Shown here in pieces: positions 15,518-19,163 of a DNA stretch of 19,163 nucleotides. The stretch spans positions 1 through 19,163 of the forward strand of contig JABIME010000319.1 in the NCBI GenBank assembly GCA_018654125.1. Direction: 5' to 3'. Made by a program: the position numbers and the translations under genes. Each line of letters starts with the position of its first letter. The first letter of the stretch is position 1. The stretch comes from Candidatus Cloacimonadota bacterium (GTDB taxonomy: Bacteria > Cloacimonadota > Cloacimonadia > Cloacimonadales > TCS61). The notes under the pieces are model-generated. The model made no database searches, was not told the origin of the DNA, and saw nothing but the letters and a program-made list of their open reading frames with translations.

Positions 15518-16789
15518 TTAAATAAATTTTTCTAGAATAGAATCAAGTTTCTTTGTAAGGTTCACACAATTGTATTTATCAATATCTTTTAAGGCTAATT
15601 CGCTTCCCTGCTTCCAAAGTTTGTATTCATTTTCAATGTGATCTGCTATTGCATTTAAATCATCATAATGGAACATCTTACCACTTGATGTTTCCTGTAA
15701 TATTATTGCTGGCTCACTCAAGATAGGACCTACTCCCAAAATTGTAATCTCACTCCCTAAATATTCAAATATCTTTGCGGTGATGATTCCTTCATTGTTT
15801 TTAACCTTGTTAATCATAAGCAGAAGCATTGAAGAATTAGCCATTAGCTCAATTGCTTCTTTATGTGATGTATGCTTATTAAATTTTACTATTTCATAAT
15901 CATCTAGAATTACTAATTGTTCTTTCACTTTATTAGAAACATTTCCCCAGAAATTCATCTTGATTCCTGTTATCCCCTTTTTATGAAGCTGTAGTACAGC
16001 TTTTAAAACAATTATTGGATTTGATTCTGGTGGAAGTGTACCAAAATAGTTAAGATTAAAATCATCACTCCTCTTTTCTCTTTTAATCTCTCTATAATCA
16101 TCAGGATCAAAACCATTAGTGATCTTATGAATTTTATCTGTTGAACAATTTAGATCATCAATTATCTTTCGTGATGCAGCTATTACCACATTACTGTGTT
16201 TTACAATTTTATTTTCTAAAAGTGTATCTAAGTAGCTTGTTAATTTCAATCGTTTCACATTTTTCAGATATCCCATTTGGGTCCATGGATCTCTGAAATC
16301 TGAAATCCAATTTACATTATACTTTTTCTTCAGTTTGAGCCCGATAAGGTGAGATGAATGAGGTGGTCCCGTTGTGATAACAGCGTTATATTTATCTGTT
16401 AATAACTCTTTTCGGGCTGCATCGTATGCAAATCGATTCCAAATTTTGCGTGCATCTGGAATTATTAAATTAAGCCTAATCCAAATAGAAACTTTTTTAA
16501 ATAATGAGTCAGCAGAATTAGTTTCTAAGCTTCCATACGGAACTTTATTCTCACCTGCTTTTTTAAAAAGTCCGCTAAAGGTTGGAGTTTTGGTTTGTAT
16601 TACTTTTATCTCTTTTGGAACATTTACCACTAATGATTCATCGGTTGCCGGATAATCTCCATTTTGGGTTGTGATAACTGTAATTTCCCAACCATATTGT
16701 AGAAGATATTTTGTGTTTCGGAGCCAACGCTGCACTCCAACTCCACCACATGGTGGCCAATAATAAGCTATAACCAATAATTTCTTCAT
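15518..16789 (-). CDS. GT4-type (GT-B fold) glycosyltransferase
   Basis: A 423-residue cytosolic or membrane-peripheral enzyme that most likely transfers a sugar from a nucleotide donor to a lipid-linked or polysaccharide acceptor. The N-terminal lobe starts with YYWPPCGGVGVQRW (10-22), the acceptor-side glycine loop found in wall and exopolysaccharide transferases. ISDFRDPWTQ is in the middle, and TNGFDPDDY marks the start of the C-terminal donor lobe. AKIFEYLGSE near residue 340 corresponds to the retaining GT-B donor-binding motif. No signal peptide or transmembrane helix is seen. It is alone on its strand, with an AAAGG Shine-Dalgarno upstream and no sugar-biosynthesis neighbours, so donor and acceptor remain unknown. 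Confidence 0.85.
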   Translation of the reverse strand: MKKLLVIAYYWPPCGGVGVQRWLRNTKYLLQYGWEITVITTQNGDYPATDESLVVNVPKEIKVIQTKTPTFSGLFKKAGENKVPYGSLETNSADSLFKKVSIWIRLNLIIPDARKIWNRFAYDAARKELLTDKYNAVITTGPPHSSHLIGLKLKKKYNVNWISDFRDPWTQMGYLKNVKRLKLTSYLDTLLENKIVKHSNVVIAASRKIIDDLNCSTDKIHKITNGFDPDDYREIKREKRSDDFNLNYFGTLPPESNPIIVLKAVLQLHKKGITGIKMNFWGNVSNKVKEQLVILDDYEIVKFNKHTSHKEAIELMANSSMLLLMINKVKNNEGIITAKIFEYLGSEITILGVGPILSEPAIILQETSSGKMFHYDDLNAIADHIENEYKLWKQGSELALKDIDKYNCVNLTKKLDSILEKFI

Positions 16790-16862
16790 TTATTTATACC
16801 TTTGACAACTTTGATGTTAATGTTCTTTTTGTCCAAAAGTTTCTAGAAAGGAAATATTTATT
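16790..16862. promoter_or_regulatory. Short divergent intergenic region
   Basis: These 73 bases separate the divergent glycosyltransferase and small plus-strand gene. A TTTGACA (16801-16807) on the plus strand could be a -35 element, but a convincing -10 is not seen at the usual spacing. AAAGGAAA serves as Shine-Dalgarno for the gene at 16863. Confidence 0.3.
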
Positions 16863-17132
16863 ATGCGTCCAATAGAGAGAAAAGTATTTAGCAAGATCAA
16901 AGAAAAAGGTATTACGATGGATGATGTTTTAGAAATTATCGATAGTACATCCACACAAGAAATGAAGAAGAGTTTTCAGGATGATTGCCTGTTCCAATCT
17001 GATAAATATTTTGCTAAGAACATAATAAACTCTCTGTTGAGAAGCAGGCTTATAAAGCAGGATGGAAACAAGTATTTTAAAAATGAGAAGAAAAAATCAG
17101 AAGAAACTAATTTAAAAGGAGTTAAAAAATGA
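16863..17132 (+). CDS. Small basic protein, possible winged-helix fold
   Basis: An 89-residue, charged, soluble protein with no signal peptide that I do not recognise. The segment NIINSLLRSRLIKQDGNKYFKN (about 53-74) looks like the last helix and wing hairpin of a winged-helix DNA-binding domain ('L...gLI...g.kY'). The N-terminal part is helical (KVFSKIKEKGITMDDVLEIID). The tail is lysine-rich. The last four bases (ATGA) are shared with the esterase gene that follows, so the two are translationally coupled. It could be a regulator of that gene, but this is speculative. An AAAGGAAA Shine-Dalgarno lies upstream. Confidence 0.65.
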   Translation: MRPIERKVFSKIKEKGITMDDVLEIIDSTSTQEMKKSFQDDCLFQSDKYFAKNIINSLLRSRLIKQDGNKYFKNEKKKSEETNLKGVKK

Positions 17133-18289
17133 AAACAAGATCTAAATTATTCACAGTTACTATTATTTTAATATTCCTCACAACTTTGCTCTGGGCAGAG
17201 AAAGATGATAGTGCAATCACACTTGGTGAAACAGCAACTATCAATTCAGAAATTCTGGATCAAGATAGAGAGTTGCTAATTTACTTACCAGACGGATATG
17301 AAAAATCTACCACAAATTATCCTGTACTCTATCTTATAGATGGTGGATTTCATTTTCTGCATGTTTCCAGTGTAGTACAATATCTCTCCTCCAGAGGAAT
17401 GATGCAGCAGACTATAGTAGTTGCTATTAAGAATATTGATAGGAATAAAGATTTTCTACCAACTAACGTTGAGAGAGTTCCAACATCCGGTGGTGCTGAG
17501 AATTTCCTGAATTTTATTTCGAATGAACTATTCACTTATATAGAATCAAACTATAGAACTACACCATATAAAACTTTGGTAGGACATTCGTATGGAGGAA
17601 CTTTTACAACTTATACTTTCCTGCAGAAGCCGAATACTTTCGATTCCTATATTGCTATTAGCCCCTATTTGCATTGGGATGAGCAGCTACTTGTAACTCA
17701 AGCTAAAACTATTTTACCAGAGGGGTATGATAAAAATAAATTTTTCTATATGACACTCGGTGATGAGCCGCCATACATTCCGGCTATAGATAAATTTGTT
17801 TCACTCATCAATGATAAATCTCCAACTAATTTAGATTTTACTTACACTCAAATGATAAGCGAAACACACAATTCCATTCCGCATTTAACCGTTTATTATG
17901 GTTTAGAGAAGCTGTATTCAGATTGGAATTTACCGCAGGCAAAGTATGAAGAAGGGCTTTCCGCAATAGATGAACACTACAATATGATCTCTAATAAATT
18001 TAATTACAATGTTGAAACACCTGAATTTGTTATTAATATGTTGGGATACAATTACCTATTAAAAGAAGAATTCGAAAAAGCAATTGAAGTATTCCAAGAG
18101 AATGTAAAAAGATTTCCTGCTTCTGCCAATGTTTATGATAGTCTAGCAGAAAGTTATGAAAATAACAAACAGCTAAAACTGGCAGAATTAAATTATACTA
18201 AAGCTTGTGAGTTGGCAAAAAAAGATGATCCCACTCTGATTACATTCAAAAGTAATTTAGAGAGAGTTCAAAAAAAATTAGCAGAATAA
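17129..18289 (+). CDS. Secreted alpha/beta-hydrolase (esterase D/BesA-like) with C-terminal TPRs
   Basis: A 386-residue exported protein. Signal peptide at 1-23 (cleavage near LLWA-EKD). The hydrolase domain (about 30-260) follows the putative-esterase pattern: RELLIYLPDGY, PVLYLIDGG (65-73), the nucleophile elbow GHSYGG (S154, residues 152-157), a candidate acid in LGDEP (D212) and a candidate base in ETHNSIPH (H247 or H252). This family includes siderophore and acyl esterases such as Fes/BesA-like proteins. Two TPR-like units follow at about 302-335 and 336-369, which is an unusual addition that may bind a partner. It overlaps the small upstream gene by four bases and is preceded by AAGGAG. 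A terminator follows at 18315. The substrate cannot be predicted. Confidence 0.85.
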   Translation: MKTRSKLFTVTIILIFLTTLLWAEKDDSAITLGETATINSEILDQDRELLIYLPDGYEKSTTNYPVLYLIDGGFHFLHVSSVVQYLSSRGMMQQTIVVAIKNIDRNKDFLPTNVERVPTSGGAENFLNFISNELFTYIESNYRTTPYKTLVGHSYGGTFTTYTFLQKPNTFDSYIAISPYLHWDEQLLVTQAKTILPEGYDKNKFFYMTLGDEPPYIPAIDKFVSLINDKSPTNLDFTYTQMISETHNSIPHLTVYYGLEKLYSDWNLPQAKYEEGLSAIDEHYNMISNKFNYNVETPEFVINMLGYNYLLKEEFEKAIEVFQENVKRFPASANVYDSLAESYENNKQLKLAELNYTKACELAKKDDPTLITFKSNLERVQKKLAE

Positions 18290-18314
18290 TTCTGCAGAAC
18301 ACAAGTTAACTTTG

Positions 18315-18337
18315 AACGGGCGGAAGCCCGTTTTTTT
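18315..18337 (+). terminator. Intrinsic terminator after the esterase gene
   Basis: AACGGGC (18315-18321) pairs with GCCCGTT (18326-18332) around a GGAA tetraloop and runs straight into seven T (18331-18337). It ends the two-gene unit 26 bases after the stop. Confidence 0.92.
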
Positions 18338-18369
18338 ATTCTCAATTTAAACACCCTCTGTACGCTATC

Positions 18370-18384
18370 GAACAAATTGTGTTC
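18370..18384. promoter_or_regulatory. GAACA-N5-TGTTC dyad, candidate activator site
   Basis: A perfect 5-bp inverted repeat, GAACA (18370-18374) and TGTTC (18380-18384), is separated by five bases. Its centre is about 100 bases before the start expected from the sigma-54 element at 18450. That distance fits an upstream site for a bacterial enhancer-binding protein. A short dyad can arise by chance, so the assignment depends on the promoter next to it. Confidence 0.4.
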
Positions 18385-18449
18385 AATCACGCACATAAAT
18401 ATTTATAATTAATTTTCATTACGTCTTTATTACCAAGTAGTTACACCAA

Positions 18450-18465
18450 TGGCACACAAATTGCA
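18450..18465 (+). promoter_or_regulatory. Sigma-54 (RpoN) -24/-12 promoter
   Basis: TGGCACACAAATTGCA matches the sigma-54 consensus TGGCACG-N4-TTGCW at all positions but one. The essential GG (18451-18452) and GC (18463-18464) are exactly 12 bases apart. Transcription would start near 18476, about 28 bases before the ATG of the outer-membrane protein gene, leaving room for its GGAGG Shine-Dalgarno (18494-18498). Orientation and position both fit. Confidence 0.75.
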
Positions 18466-18503
18466 TTTTAACCAATTGAATATAGTGAGTAATGGAGGAT
18501 AAA

Positions 18504-19163
18504 ATGTTAAAAAGTATTACTGTACTCATATTAGTTGGACTTTTAAGTCCGTTATTAAGTTTTGATGTTAATGAACAGGAAGGTACTTGTAAGCCTACTA
18601 TCGATTTTTATGCTGATAATCTTGTTTCAGCTGAAATCGCTGGACAGGGTTATGCAGGAGTTGCAGATATTGGTGATATTTCTTTCTCCAATTTGAACCC
18701 AGCCTCATTTGAGATTAAAAATGATGCCCAGTTCTATTATGAATATGGCATTAAGAACAATGTTAATTTATTCTCTGATATTATAACTGATGGTAATAAA
18801 ACAACTGAATATAAATCTGGTGTTTCAGCTGCTTTTGCTTATAAGTTTTCAGATTACGTTCGAGCCGGAGTTATTTATACAGCAAAGAGTAGTTACAGTA
18901 TAGATATGGGAGAAGTATACAATACACATAATGGTGAAATTGTTGAGACATTTGAAATATCAGAAAAACGTTATATCAATTCTGTAAACGTTCCAATTTC
19001 TTATGTTTTAGATAAGTTCCGATTTGGTATTGGACTCAATTTAGATATTTATCATTCTGAAGTTAACAATGTTTATACTTCTTATAATAATATATGGGAA
19101 GGTTTCAATGGTGAATTAAATTTCTTATTGTTCCAACCAAAATTGGGTGCAATCTATTCCCCA
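18504..19163 (+). CDS. Outer-membrane beta-barrel protein (PorV/OMPP1-like), 5' part only
   Basis: The frame is open from the ATG at 18504 to the window end: 220 codons with no stop, so the gene is cut. Residues 1-19 form a signal peptide (ending LLS-FDV). After a short linker comes GQGYAGVADIGDISFSNLNPAS (about 48-69), the N-terminal signature of PorV/PorQ/OMPP1-FadL-type barrels, in which a 'G..A......a...NPA' stretch precedes the first strands. The rest alternates aromatic and polar residues typical of outer-membrane beta-strands (for example FAYKFSDYVRAGVIY and KFRFGIGLNLDIYH). It could be a T9SS-associated PorV-like protein or a general porin. A GGAGG Shine-Dalgarno and a sigma-54 promoter lie upstream. 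Confidence 0.8.
   Translation, partial: MLKSITVLILVGLLSPLLSFDVNEQEGTCKPTIDFYADNLVSAEIAGQGYAGVADIGDISFSNLNPASFEIKNDAQFYYEYGIKNNVNLFSDIITDGNKTTEYKSGVSAAFAYKFSDYVRAGVIYTAKSSYSIDMGEVYNTHNGEIVETFEISEKRYINSVNVPISYVLDKFRFGIGLNLDIYHSEVNNVYTSYNNIWEGFNGELNFLLFQPKLGAIYSP

Overview
The window comes from an AT-rich bacterial genome, most plausibly an FCB-group or candidate-phylum bacterium of the Cloacimonadota type. This placement is an inference. It rests on a type IX secretion (Por)-style C-terminal tail at the left edge, a DUF5683-type small membrane protein, an outer-membrane barrel of the PorV/OMPP1 style at the right edge, and a four-gene cluster whose closest relatives I know only from candidate phyla, Chloroflexota and similar groups. 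No marker here fixes the taxonomy. There is no rRNA or tRNA gene, CRISPR array, phage gene or transposase.

Left half (203-8768, minus strand). One long, tightly packed housekeeping run is read in the order rseP, tgt, a conserved protein (possibly deoxyhypusine-synthase-like), a DUF5683-like protein, cmk, plsC, ispH, rpsA, aroK. Most junctions overlap by 1-11 bases, so translation is probably coupled. The cmk-plsC-ispH-rpsA order is a widely conserved bacterial arrangement. The rpsA product has six S1 domains flanked by very acidic N- and C-terminal tails. An intrinsic terminator sits between rpsA and aroK and ends only a few bases before the aroK Shine-Dalgarno. A bidirectional terminator separates aroK from the converging left-edge gene fragment.

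Middle (8769-15380, plus strand). A divergent promoter region leads to a lipoprotein M23 peptidase. It is followed by a compact four-gene operon (10214-15330) that I consider the most interesting part. The operon encodes a 973-residue protein (signal peptide, FN3-like ectodomain, coiled-coil stretch, transmembrane helix, DUF6754-type domain, second transmembrane helix), a six-helix membrane protein, a double-anchored membrane protein with an alpha/beta-looking domain, and a second six-helix membrane protein. A strong terminator closes it. The gene spacing suggests a stable membrane complex of unknown function. The soluble domains of the first and third proteins share a signature that suggests they are distant paralogues, and charge bias places them on opposite sides of the membrane.

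Right part (15381-19163). A short degenerate inverted-repeat element lies beside an isolated minus-strand GT4-type glycosyltransferase. A two-gene plus-strand unit follows, with a small possible winged-helix protein overlapping a secreted esterase that carries C-terminal TPRs, and it ends in a clear terminator. Beyond it is an almost perfect sigma-54 promoter (-24/-12 element 18450-18465) with an upstream dyad. This promoter drives an outer-membrane barrel gene that is cut by the window end and runs open for 220 codons.
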